From Hymenobacter sp. CRA2 (GTDB taxonomy: Bacteria > Bacteroidota > Bacteroidia > Cytophagales > Hymenobacteraceae): DNA of 64,000 nucleotides. The DNA lies in NCBI RefSeq assembly GCF_002007105.1, contig NZ_MVBC01000008.1:217273-281272 (forward strand), read 5' to 3'. Positions 38,014 through 45,116 of the stretch are shown in pieces. The position numbers and the translations under genes were made by a program. Position 1 is the first letter of the stretch. Every line of letters starts with the position of its first letter. Under the pieces are notes generated by a model. That model was not told the origin of the DNA, did no database searches, and saw only the letters and a program-made list of their open reading frames with translations.

Positions 38014-38724
38014 ATGCGAAACACGCCTACGCTTGCTCCTTCCAATTGCCAGGATTGCCCGCGTCGGCAACAAGCCCTGCTGGGCTGTTGCCAACTCGAT
38101 GAACTAAACCTGGTTTCGGCCAGCAAGACTTTTCAGACTTATCAAAAAGGACAGGTCATCTTCCGCGAGGGCAGCCGGCTGAACAGCCTGTACTGCATCT
38201 TCCAGGGCAAGGTGAAGATGACCAAAACCGGCGGCGACGCCAAGGAGCAGATCATGCGCTTTGCGCGCGAGGGCGACACGATGGGCTACCGCTCCCTGCT
38301 GAGCGACGCGCCGTATGCCTGCTCGGCTGTGGCGCTGGAAGACTGCGTGGTATGCATGGTGCCGCGCCCCGATGCCCAGAGCCTGATGCAGCAGAATCCG
38401 CAGTTTACCCAGGCGCTGCTGCGGCAACTGAGCGAGTCGCTCACCGACACCGAAACCCGTATGCTGCACATGACCTACAAGCCCGTGCGCGAGCGGCTGG
38501 CCGGGGCGCTGCTGCTGCTGCACCGCACCTTTTGTCAGGACGGGGCCCGCTGCGACATTCCCATCTCGCGCGACGATTTAGCCTCGCTTATCGGCACGGC
38601 CACCGAAACGGCCAGCCGGCTGGTATCGGAGTTCAAGGAAGAAGGACTGATTGCCACCAAGGGCAGTAAAATCACCATTCTCAACGCCGCGACTCTAACG
38701 CAGATTTCTACGCAGTACGATTAA
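38014..38724 (+). CDS. Crp/Fnr-family transcription regulator
   Basis: 236 residues. A cysteine-rich N-terminus (C12-x2-C15 and C25-C26) precedes a cyclic-nucleotide-binding-type barrel (GQVIFREGSRLNSLYCIFQGKVKM in part) and a C-terminal winged helix with recognition helix ATETASRLVSEF. The paired N-terminal cysteines suggest an Fe-S or redox sensor of the FNR kind; many Bacteroidota family members have a CxxC here, so this is not proof. The Arg/Ser needed for cAMP are not obvious. It lies directly upstream of the Roadblock cluster and near FNR-like palindromes. ATG 38014 is preferred over a GTG at 37915. Confidence 0.88.
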   Translation: MRNTPTLAPSNCQDCPRRQQALLGCCQLDELNLVSASKTFQTYQKGQVIFREGSRLNSLYCIFQGKVKMTKTGGDAKEQIMRFAREGDTMGYRSLLSDAPYACSAVALEDCVVCMVPRPDAQSLMQQNPQFTQALLRQLSESLTDTETRMLHMTYKPVRERLAGALLLLHRTFCQDGARCDIPISRDDLASLIGTATETASRLVSEFKEEGLIATKGSKITILNAATLTQISTQYD

Positions 38725-38760
38725 GCCATAAGCCGCACACAGTGCTGCTAAGGGTAATGA

Positions 38761-38793
38761 AAACGGGCGCCTCCTGAACGGGGGCGCCCGTTT
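38761..38793 (+). terminator. Terminator of the Crp/Fnr gene
   Basis: AAACGGGCGCC (38761-38771) pairs with GGCGCCCGTTT (38783-38793). Confidence 0.85.
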
Positions 38794-39088
38794 GCTTTGG
38801 ACAAACCTAGCACATACGTGATTAGTACTATTTAGGATTTGTTAAACTGTGGTTTTTGACGAGAATCAAAATGAAAATTGACCGTGGTCATTTTTTTGGG
38901 TAGTGACAATGAGGACCTTTGAAAAAGCAAAACGGCTGGTTTTTAGCTGATTCGATGCGATTGGAGTCGTGCTCTGGTTTGGGTTTAGATAACCCGGGAA
39001 AGACTAGGTGGTAAGCCGATGAAGAGTCGATGAGTTAAGTTAAAAATTGGACAAACACAATTTCACAAACCTCACATAAACCATTCCC
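38794..39088. promoter_or_regulatory. Upstream region of the Roadblock cluster
   Basis: 295 AT-rich bases with two palindromes. TTGAC-GAGA-ATCAA (38856-38869) differs at one position from the FNR consensus TTGAT-N4-ATCAA. TGACC-GT-GGTCA (38879-38890) is a perfect 12-bp inverted repeat 10 bases further on. No clean TAnnTTTG box was found. The sites fit control by the neighbouring Crp/Fnr protein, which is inference. Confidence 0.5.
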
Positions 39089-39469
39089 ATGGCTTACTCT
39101 GTCAACAACCCCGCCGGCAAACTGGTACAAGGCGTCATCGACGACCTGCCCACCCTGATGGCTATTGCCGTTGTGGACGTAACGTCCGGCATGTCGCTGG
39201 CCTCGCACACCAACTCGCCGAGCATCAACCCCGACACCGCTGCGGCCTACAACACCGAAGTGGTAAAGCAGAAGCAAAAAGCCATGTCGGCCCTGAAGCT
39301 GACCGGTGAGAACATCGAGGACATCCTCATCACGCTCTCCAACCAGCTGCACCTGATCAAGCTGAACAGCACCGGCTCGAAGTTCATCTACCTGGTGGTG
39401 AATTCGCGCGATACGAACCTGGCCATTGCCCGCGAAATCCTTCGCTCGCACTCGGCTCATCTGAACTAA
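39089..39469 (+). CDS. Roadblock/LC7-like protein, copy 1
   Basis: 126 residues with the Roadblock/LC7 layout: N-terminal helix (GKLVQGVIDDLPTLMAIAVVD), central strands with VDVTSGMSLASH, a helix (NTEVVKQKQKAMSALKL), then ILITLSNQLHLIKL and a final strand-helix FIYLVVNSRDTNLAIAREIL. Such proteins usually form dimers that bind small GTPases (MglB binds MglA). No GTPase gene is in the window. It shares NTEVVKQKQKA, EDILITL and DTNLAIAREIL with the copies at 39678 and 40917. Soluble, cytoplasmic. Confidence 0.8.
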   Translation: MAYSVNNPAGKLVQGVIDDLPTLMAIAVVDVTSGMSLASHTNSPSINPDTAAAYNTEVVKQKQKAMSALKLTGENIEDILITLSNQLHLIKLNSTGSKFIYLVVNSRDTNLAIAREILRSHSAHLN

Positions 39470-39677
39470 TACCGGATGCCGTCGGTCGGCAGCACAGGGC
39501 TGGCCGGCGGTGTTTAGGTGCCCTGAGTACCCTCCTCTACCTGCCCTCACATAACATGCCGCATGGCTGGCGGCGCAGCTTGGGTAGCCCGTGGCGGTCT
39601 GCGAACCGTGACGGGCTACCCGGCCCTGCTTGCCTGCGGCGTACCTGCTCCGGCCCGGAGCCATCCGGGAGGCTGCC

Positions 39678-40112
39678 ATGAACATTCCTTTCCTTCAGAA
39701 GCTAACCGGACCGGTTTTGCACCGGGTGGTGGGCGTGGGCGCGGCCACTGCCGAGCGCACGGCCGCCGAACAGGTGCTGCACCGCGTGCTGGCGGGCTTG
39801 CCCGAGCTGCTCGCGGCCGCCGTTGTGCGCATCGCCGATGGCCAGGTGCTGGCCAGCTACACCACCGCGCGCGAGCTAAACCCCGATAAGGTGGCTGCTT
39901 TCAATGCCGAAGTAGTGAAGCAGCAGCGGCAGGCGCTGGCCGCGCTGCAGCAGACCGACGAGGCGCTGGAAGACATCCTGATTACGCTGCGCACCCAGTT
40001 TCACTTGCTGCGCGTGCTGGCCGACGGGCGCCGCGTGCTGTACGTGGCCGTGGACTGCCGCGACACTAACCTGGGCATTGCCCGGGAGGTGCTGCGCACC
40101 TGTGAAGCCTGA
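39678..40112 (+). CDS. Roadblock/LC7-like protein, copy 2
   Basis: 144 residues. Matching cores: LAGLPELLAAAVVRIADG, FNAEVVKQQRQALAALQQ, EDILITLRTQFHLLRV and DTNLGIAREVLRT. An extra ~30-residue N-terminal stretch (MNIPFLQKLTGPVLHRVVGV) is not found in copy 1. ATG 39678 has GGAGG six bases before it, a rare clear Shine-Dalgarno-like site for this window. The open frame begins earlier, at 39630. Probably co-transcribed with the genes on either side. Confidence 0.78.
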   Translation: MNIPFLQKLTGPVLHRVVGVGAATAERTAAEQVLHRVLAGLPELLAAAVVRIADGQVLASYTTARELNPDKVAAFNAEVVKQQRQALAALQQTDEALEDILITLRTQFHLLRVLADGRRVLYVAVDCRDTNLGIAREVLRTCEA

Positions 40113-40210
40113 AGCAAGTACCGACCCCACGCAAGCGGAGACGGGCGCCGACAGGGCTGGCCGCTGCCCCTCAATAAGCATCTACCCTTTCCTTCTCTAC
40201 TACCACTTGC

Positions 40211-40882
40211 ATGAGATTAACTGCTTCTCCTTTTGACCCACAAACCGGCGAGCTGCTGCCGGTGTACCGCGACGCGTACCTGCGCGGCGACCTAAGCAAG
40301 GCTTCGGCCCGCGCCGTGGAAGAATACCTGCGCCGCGACGCCGACCAGGCCCACGACACGCTCACGCGCTGGCACCAGATCCAGAACGAGGCCCAGGAAG
40401 CGGCCCCGAGCTGGGTGCGGCGCCAGATCCTACACATTCAGGCCGAGCCGCAGCGCTTCCGCCGCCGCGCCGCTGGTCTGGTGACCTGCGCTGCGCTGGT
40501 GGGCGGAATGGTGTTTGCCGGCACCAACCTGCCGAACAACAACCTGCCCACCGACAACCTACCGATGGTGGAAACCACCGACCTCACGCTGGCGCCCGCT
40601 GCTGAGGCCGCCAGCGCCATTCGCATGGTGACGGTGAAAGGCCGCATCATGGGCCACGACGGCCAGCCGCTGGTAGGTGCTACCGTGCTGCAGAAGGGCA
40701 CGCGCTTCGGCGTGAGCACCGATGCCAGCGGTACCTACACCATGCGCGTGCCCGCCGGCCAGCAGACGCTGGTGTACGGCTACGGCGGCTACCAGGACCA
40801 GGAGCTGCAAGTGCAAAACTCGGCTCAGGCCAACGTAACCCTGACGCCCCGCGCCAAGCAGCGCCGCTGGTTTATTTTCTAA
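40211..40882 (+). CDS. Single-pass membrane protein with a CarboxypepD-reg-like domain
   Basis: 223 residues. The N-terminal ~85 residues (ASARAVEEYLRRDADQAHDTLTRW) are helical and recall anti-sigma zinc-less N-termini. One membrane segment (about 90-107, GLVTCAALVGGMVFAGT) is followed by a Pro/Asn/Thr linker and a C-terminal CarboxypepD-regulatory-like beta-sandwich (VKGRIMGHDGQPLVGATVLQKG, VSTDASGTYTMRVPAG, LVYGYGGYQDQELQV). So it would link the cytoplasm to the periplasm. It lies between Roadblock copies 2 and 3, which suggests it is part of the same system. Confidence 0.75.
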   Translation: MRLTASPFDPQTGELLPVYRDAYLRGDLSKASARAVEEYLRRDADQAHDTLTRWHQIQNEAQEAAPSWVRRQILHIQAEPQRFRRRAAGLVTCAALVGGMVFAGTNLPNNNLPTDNLPMVETTDLTLAPAAEAASAIRMVTVKGRIMGHDGQPLVGATVLQKGTRFGVSTDASGTYTMRVPAGQQTLVYGYGGYQDQELQVQNSAQANVTLTPRAKQRRWFIF

Positions 40883-40916
40883 TCCGCGGCAATGCACGGG
40901 GCCTAACGCTCACTCC

Positions 40917-41345
40917 GTGAAACCGAAGTCGTATCGTAAAAAAACTGCTACCAAACGTGCCCGCCTGGCTGCCCTCGACGCGGTGGCCGGCGCCGGCGAG
41001 GTAGTGCAGAACGTGCTGGCCGCCCTGCCCGATCTGTTGGCCGTGGCCGTGGTGGACGCCCGCACGGGCACCAGCCTGGCCGCCCACTCCAATTCCGCCG
41101 ACATTGCCCCGGCCACGGCCGCGGCATTCAACGCGGAGGTGGTGCGCCAGAAGCAGAAAGCCCTCACGGCCCTCAACCTCATCGACGAGCACATCGAGGA
41201 CATTCTGATTTCCTTGTCCTCGCAGCTGCACCTGATGCGGTTGGCCGACGGCGGCCGCAAGTTCATTTACCTCGCGGTGAATGCTCACGCCACCAACCTG
41301 GCCATGGCCCGGGAGGTGCTGCAGGTACAAGCCGGGCAACTCTAA
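40917..41345 (+). CDS. Roadblock/LC7-like protein, copy 3
   Basis: 142 residues. Matching cores: VLAALPDLLAVAVVDARTG, FNAEVVRQKQKALTALNL, EDILISLSSQLHLMRL and TNLAMAREVLQV. The start codon is GTG at 40917 (no in-frame ATG nearby), with a basic N-terminus (KPKSYRKKTATKRARL). It begins 34 bases after the membrane protein and is probably the last gene of the unit; a strong terminator follows. Confidence 0.78.
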   Translation: MKPKSYRKKTATKRARLAALDAVAGAGEVVQNVLAALPDLLAVAVVDARTGTSLAAHSNSADIAPATAAAFNAEVVRQKQKALTALNLIDEHIEDILISLSSQLHLMRLADGGRKFIYLAVNAHATNLAMAREVLQVQAGQL

Positions 41346-41510
41346 ACAAGTCGCTGGCTATCCGTAAAGGGCGGCCGCTCCTGCCATTTTTTCCCGACAG
41401 CCCCGCCCCACGGGCCGCTGTCCTTTGCCGCGCCCGACGCGCTCAACCTCCGGATAGGGTAGCCGGCGGGTGGGCGCGTCTTCGCATTAGGCGCGGGCCC
41501 CTAAAACAAC

Positions 41511-41544
41511 AAGCGGGTGCCAGCTGCCGGGCTGGCACCCGCTT
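41511..41544. terminator. Bidirectional terminator
   Basis: AAGCGGGTGCCAG (41511-41523) pairs with CTGGCACCCGCTT (41532-41544), between the Roadblock cluster and the convergent globin gene. Confidence 0.88.
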
Positions 41545-41582
41545 AGGGTGGGTATCTTGGTCGCTGAGGGCAGGCGGTACGG

Positions 41583-41981
41583 CTAGGCCTGCAGCGTCGT
41601 GAGCGAGGATTTCGGCTCGAACAACGAAGCCAGCTTCAATACTTTCACTTTGGCTTCCTCGGCTTTGGGGCCGGCGAAGTGCTCCTGCACCGTAGCGTCG
41701 AACAGCTGCAGCCAGCGGCGGCAAAGCGGGCCTTCGGTAGGCAGCCCCAGGTTTTTGGGCAGCGCCGCCTCGCTCTTGTCCTGCTTGGCACCGAAGAGCA
41801 TGGTGCTCCAGAAATTGTAGAGCGTAAACAAGTGCTGGGGCCAGTACACGCGTGCCACGGCCTTGAAGGCGGGGCTGAGCACTTCGTCCTGGTTCACCTT
41901 CTCGCAGAAGTTATCCACAAGAAATTTTACATCGGCTTCCCGGGTGATGTCGGTGAGGGCGGTGGTCGTGGTGGGTTTCAT
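41583..41981 (-). CDS. Group III truncated-globin-like protein lacking usual haem ligands
   Basis: 132 residues that follow group III truncated haemoglobins (KFLVDNFCEKVNQDEVL, FKAVARVYWPQHLFTLYNFWSTMLFG, RRWLQLFDATVQEHFAG). Where family members have FY-x-KV, this has FC-x-KV (Cys26 for the B10 Tyr). Where they have EHF-x-RWL, with the proximal His, this has PLC-R-RWL (Leu86, Cys87). So the standard haem ligand seems absent. It may bind haem differently, through Cys87, or not at all. The alignment is by eye. ATG 41981 gives the usual N-terminus; the frame opens 22 codons earlier. Confidence 0.8.
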   Translation of the reverse strand: MKPTTTTALTDITREADVKFLVDNFCEKVNQDEVLSPAFKAVARVYWPQHLFTLYNFWSTMLFGAKQDKSEAALPKNLGLPTEGPLCRRWLQLFDATVQEHFAGPKAEEAKVKVLKLASLFEPKSSLTTLQA

Positions 41982-42033
41982 AGAGCGAGAGGCTTGGGGG
42001 CTGGCATACGGATGAGGATGCGTCCAGGTTAGG

Positions 42034-42064
42034 CTAAGGTAGCGCAAACGTTTGCGTAAGCAAA
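42034..42064 (-). promoter_or_regulatory. Globin promoter with an operator in the spacer
   Basis: Read on the minus strand: TTTG (42064-42061, the -33 element), a 19-base spacer, then TACCTTAG (42041-42034, one mismatch from TAnnTTTG). The spacer contains CGCAAACGTTTGCG (42043-42056), a perfect 14-bp palindrome that matches LacI/GalR-type operators; 15 of 16 bases agree with the E. coli PurR consensus. Such a position is ideal for repression. Confidence 0.65.
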
Positions 42065-42086
42065 CAACAACTCCACAACAAACCTG

Positions 42087-42101
42087 ATAATCAGTGATTA
42101 T
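42087..42101. promoter_or_regulatory. ATAATCA-G-TGATTAT palindrome
   Basis: A perfect 15-bp palindrome 105 bases upstream of the globin start, 22 bases beyond its -33 element, where an activator would bind. It contains TGAT and ATCA half-sites like those of FNR. Confidence 0.45.
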
Positions 42102-42143
42102 AGGGTGAAAAAATATTTAACTACGAAGGAATACGGAGCCGAT

Positions 42144-42180
42144 AAAGACGGCCTGACTGGCCGCCTGCAAACCGTCTTTT
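42144..42180 (-). terminator. Terminator of the glycoside hydrolase gene
   Basis: AAAGACGG (42144-42151) pairs with CCGTCTTT (42172-42179), with a possible inner stem; it lies just past the stop at 42201. Confidence 0.6.
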
Positions 42181-42200
42181 GCCGGCAGTAGCCAATGGGT

Positions 42201-44936
42201 TTACCGCAGGCGCGTCAGGCGAAGATGATCGAGCATGGCTTGGTTGACTTCGCCGTTCATGTTTTCATTGGCGGGGTCAAAATCGAGGGTCAGCGTGTGT
42301 GTGCCCTGCGGCAGCTCCACCACGATGGGGTTGGTATAGCCCCAATCCGACCACTCGCCCACGCCGCGCTGGGGCAGCACCACCGTGCCCAGCCGCTGCG
42401 GCCCGCGTCGCAGCGTCCGAATCGCACACTTGTTGCTCGTGTTGATGGGGCCGTTGCCGTTGGCGTAGCGGAAATCCAGCGCGTAGAGGCCCGCGGCCGG
42501 CACCGGCACGCGCACGGTCAGGCGGCGGTTTACGGTGTGGCTGATTTCCACGAAGCCCCGGCCGGTAGCGCCTGGGTAAGGTTTGCCGGATTTGGTGGCA
42601 GCCGTTTCCAGCTCCACCAGCTGGCGAAACCGGTTGACCTCAATGGCAAGTGGCTCGCTGGCAAAACTCTCGTAGCCCTGCGCATCCACGGCCAGTACTT
42701 GATATTCGGTGTAGGCGGTGGGCGCGGGCACGCCAAACTCCGTCTCGGTGGTGCGGGCCGCAAACTCGCCGTTGTGCAGCACCTGGTAGGCCTTAGCTCC
42801 TTCCACCGGCGCCCAGCTCAGGCGGCCGGCCCGGTAGTGCACGGCCGGCGTCATCGGCGCCACGTGGTGGGGCACTTTGTGTTGCGTGGCCGCGGTCGGG
42901 GCTTCGTCGGTCAGCTCGATGTGGACCGTGTGCGGGCCGCTGAGCGTGCCCGGCACGGTGGCTTCGGGCAGGGGCTGGCCATCTAGGGCAATGCGACGGA
43001 TGGTGCGGCCGTAGCCGGTCAGCTCGATATCCAGCGTGGCTTGTCGGTAACGGAACCCGGTGAGCCGGCGCGTGCCTTGCAGCGCCTGCGGCACGAAGGG
43101 GCGAAACGTGAGGCCCACCGCCTGAAAATCCATGCCGAACAGGCCCTTGTACACCAGCCCCAGCGCGCCCGAGAGGCTCCAGAGCATCACCGAGCTGTTG
43201 ACCTGCGTCCCGGCAAAGTCGCCGTTCGAGGCCACGAAGTTTTCCTTGTTGGTGAGAAACAGCGCCGCCGGGCGCGACACGGCGGCAATGCTTTCCATAA
43301 AAGCCGTTTCATTGCCCACCTGAGCGGCGGCCAGGCCCCAGTAGCTCTGCACGAAGGGCCACACGGCGTTGTTGTGGTAGGGCGGAATGCCCGAAATCTG
43401 TGGGTAGATGCACGGAACGCCGTAGGCCATGACGGGCGTGCGCTGCACCACCGTGCGGGCCCGTTCGGCGTCGGCCACACCGTAGAGCACGCTCAGGGCC
43501 TCGCCCAGCGCCTCCGCCCGCGGCGAGAGCAGCAGCTGGCTGCGGCCGTAGAGGTACTGACCATAATAGCCTTTCTCGGCCTGCCACAAATGCTGATTCA
43601 GGCCGGCGGCAATACGCGCGGCTAAAGCGCGGTGCTTGGCCGCGGTAGCGCCGTCACCCAGGCGGTCTGCCATCTGCTCCAGCACTTGGTTGGCCTGGAA
43701 GTGCACCGCGTTGGTACCCAAGGTTTCTGATTGGTAAATATCTACCGGCTGCATCCACTTCGGATAGGTCTGCTCCCGCCAGTCCAGAAACGACGATTCG
43801 CCGCGCACCAGTCCGGTTGGCGAGTCGTAGATGCCGTTCTGCACGTCGTCCTCGATGGAGTTTTTGATAATCGGGTACACCTGCCGCAGCCAGGCCTCGT
43901 CGCCGGTGGTGAGGTAGACTTCCCAGGCGGCCACGGCCCAGATCAGGCGGTCGGTGGAGCAGGGGTAGGCCCCGCCCGTGCCGGTGTCCTGAATGATGCG
44001 GCCCTTGGCGCTGACCTTGCGCAGCAGGCTGATCTTGGCCACCTCGGGCTGCAAGGCGGCCTGCGCCAGGATAATGCTGTAGCTGATGTCGCGCGTCCAT
44101 ACGCCGGCCCACGACTCGCCGGTGCGGAACGTGCCGTCGGGCTCCACAGCGCGCTTGGCCTCTTCCAGCGCCAGGCGGTAGAGCGCGTCGAGCAGCGGGT
44201 AATCCGATTGGTACTGCGGCAGCGCCGATACGTCGAGGCTGGCCTGCCACGCTTTGGCCGTGGTCGGTGCGTCGGCGCGGGCATTCAGCGTGAGGGTGGT
44301 TTCGTAAATCCCGTCGCCGTCCGCGTCGTGCAGCTCCAGTTGCGGCTTGTGGATAAGGTTGTCGAAGTCCCAGCTCAGCGGCGCGGTGTTGCCGGCTACG
44401 AAGACGTGCTTGAAGTCCTGCTGGTACAGCTTCTGCCCGTTGTAGAGCTGGTAGTAGCCCTGCTGCCTGAAGGCGGCCAGCACCGGGCGCAGGTCCAGCC
44501 GAATCCGCAGCGGCGTATTCGGCGCCAGATAGGCGTTGGCCGGCACCGGCGTGCGGTCCACGTACTGCTGCCCAAACACGATGACGGGCGTTTCCAGAGC
44601 CTCGCCGCCGGCTTTGGGCACGGCCACCAACACGTGGTCCTGACCGGGCGGCATTTCGTTGTCCTGGCCGTTGAGGCTGAACTTGAAGCTCACCTGCGGG
44701 CTCTGGAACTCATTGGCAGGGCTTTGGTAATCGGATGTTAACTCGTGACGCGAACGAGCCCGCGCCGTGAAGCGGCCCTGCGTGAGCGAATCCCGGTAAA
44801 GCGTATAGGCATCGGATTGCCACACGGGAGCGGCAGGGTTTGGAGCTGAAACCGCTGAAGTACTGGTTTTTGTCATGTGGCAGGCGCCCAGCAGCCCGAG
44901 GGCGAGCAGGCCGGTGGTGGCAAGGGAGAAACGCAT
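42201..44936 (-). CDS. MGH1-like six-hairpin glycoside hydrolase lipoprotein with C-terminal CBM
   Basis: 911 residues. A lipobox LLGAC (Cys19) should anchor it to the outer membrane. An N-terminal beta region is followed by an (alpha/alpha)6 domain of the MGH1/GH63-like kind at about residues 230-590 (GESWAGVWTRDISYSIILAQAAL, YPCSTDRLIWAVAAWEVYL, GESSFLDWREQTYPKW, PPYHNNAVWPFVQSYWG), with carboxylates in TRD, DW-RE and NN-V-WPF. A beta-sandwich and a C-terminal CBM35/CBM6-like module (YALDFRYANGNGPIN; HTLTLDFDPANENMNGE) follow. The sugar is unknown. ATG 44936 starts the leader and lies five bases after a -7 box. Confidence 0.85.
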   Translation of the reverse strand: MRFSLATTGLLALGLLGACHMTKTSTSAVSAPNPAAPVWQSDAYTLYRDSLTQGRFTARARSRHELTSDYQSPANEFQSPQVSFKFSLNGQDNEMPPGQDHVLVAVPKAGGEALETPVIVFGQQYVDRTPVPANAYLAPNTPLRIRLDLRPVLAAFRQQGYYQLYNGQKLYQQDFKHVFVAGNTAPLSWDFDNLIHKPQLELHDADGDGIYETTLTLNARADAPTTAKAWQASLDVSALPQYQSDYPLLDALYRLALEEAKRAVEPDGTFRTGESWAGVWTRDISYSIILAQAALQPEVAKISLLRKVSAKGRIIQDTGTGGAYPCSTDRLIWAVAAWEVYLTTGDEAWLRQVYPIIKNSIEDDVQNGIYDSPTGLVRGESSFLDWREQTYPKWMQPVDIYQSETLGTNAVHFQANQVLEQMADRLGDGATAAKHRALAARIAAGLNQHLWQAEKGYYGQYLYGRSQLLLSPRAEALGEALSVLYGVADAERARTVVQRTPVMAYGVPCIYPQISGIPPYHNNAVWPFVQSYWGLAAAQVGNETAFMESIAAVSRPAALFLTNKENFVASNGDFAGTQVNSSVMLWSLSGALGLVYKGLFGMDFQAVGLTFRPFVPQALQGTRRLTGFRYRQATLDIELTGYGRTIRRIALDGQPLPEATVPGTLSGPHTVHIELTDEAPTAATQHKVPHHVAPMTPAVHYRAGRLSWAPVEGAKAYQVLHNGEFAARTTETEFGVPAPTAYTEYQVLAVDAQGYESFASEPLAIEVNRFRQLVELETAATKSGKPYPGATGRGFVEISHTVNRRLTVRVPVPAAGLYALDFRYANGNGPINTSNKCAIRTLRRGPQRLGTVVLPQRGVGEWSDWGYTNPIVVELPQGTHTLTLDFDPANENMNGEVNQAMLDHLRLTRLR

Positions 44937-44941
44937 GAAAG

Positions 44942-44949
44942 CAAATGTA
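44942..44949 (-). promoter_or_regulatory. -7 box TACATTTG of the glycoside hydrolase gene
   Basis: An exact TAnnTTTG match on the minus strand, five bases before ATG 44936; predicts a leaderless or nearly leaderless transcript. Confidence 0.65.
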
Positions 44950-45116
44950 ACGGCGTGCCTTACCACCGAAGCGGCGCGGGCCGAAGCCGTTGGTGCTACG
45001 CCGACTGCGAACGGCCGTTTCGGTCCGGCTTGCTCCGCCTCCCGCAAGTGCTGGGCCGTGGCTCCGCCGTTACGGTGTAATTTCGGCGCGGGGTTCACTT
45101 TTCAGCCGTGCGGGCC

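Noticed and set aside
42042..42057. Calling the globin-promoter palindrome a true PurR site
   Set aside because: Enterobacterial PurR is not expected in Bacteroidota; only the general LacI/GalR operator form is claimed.
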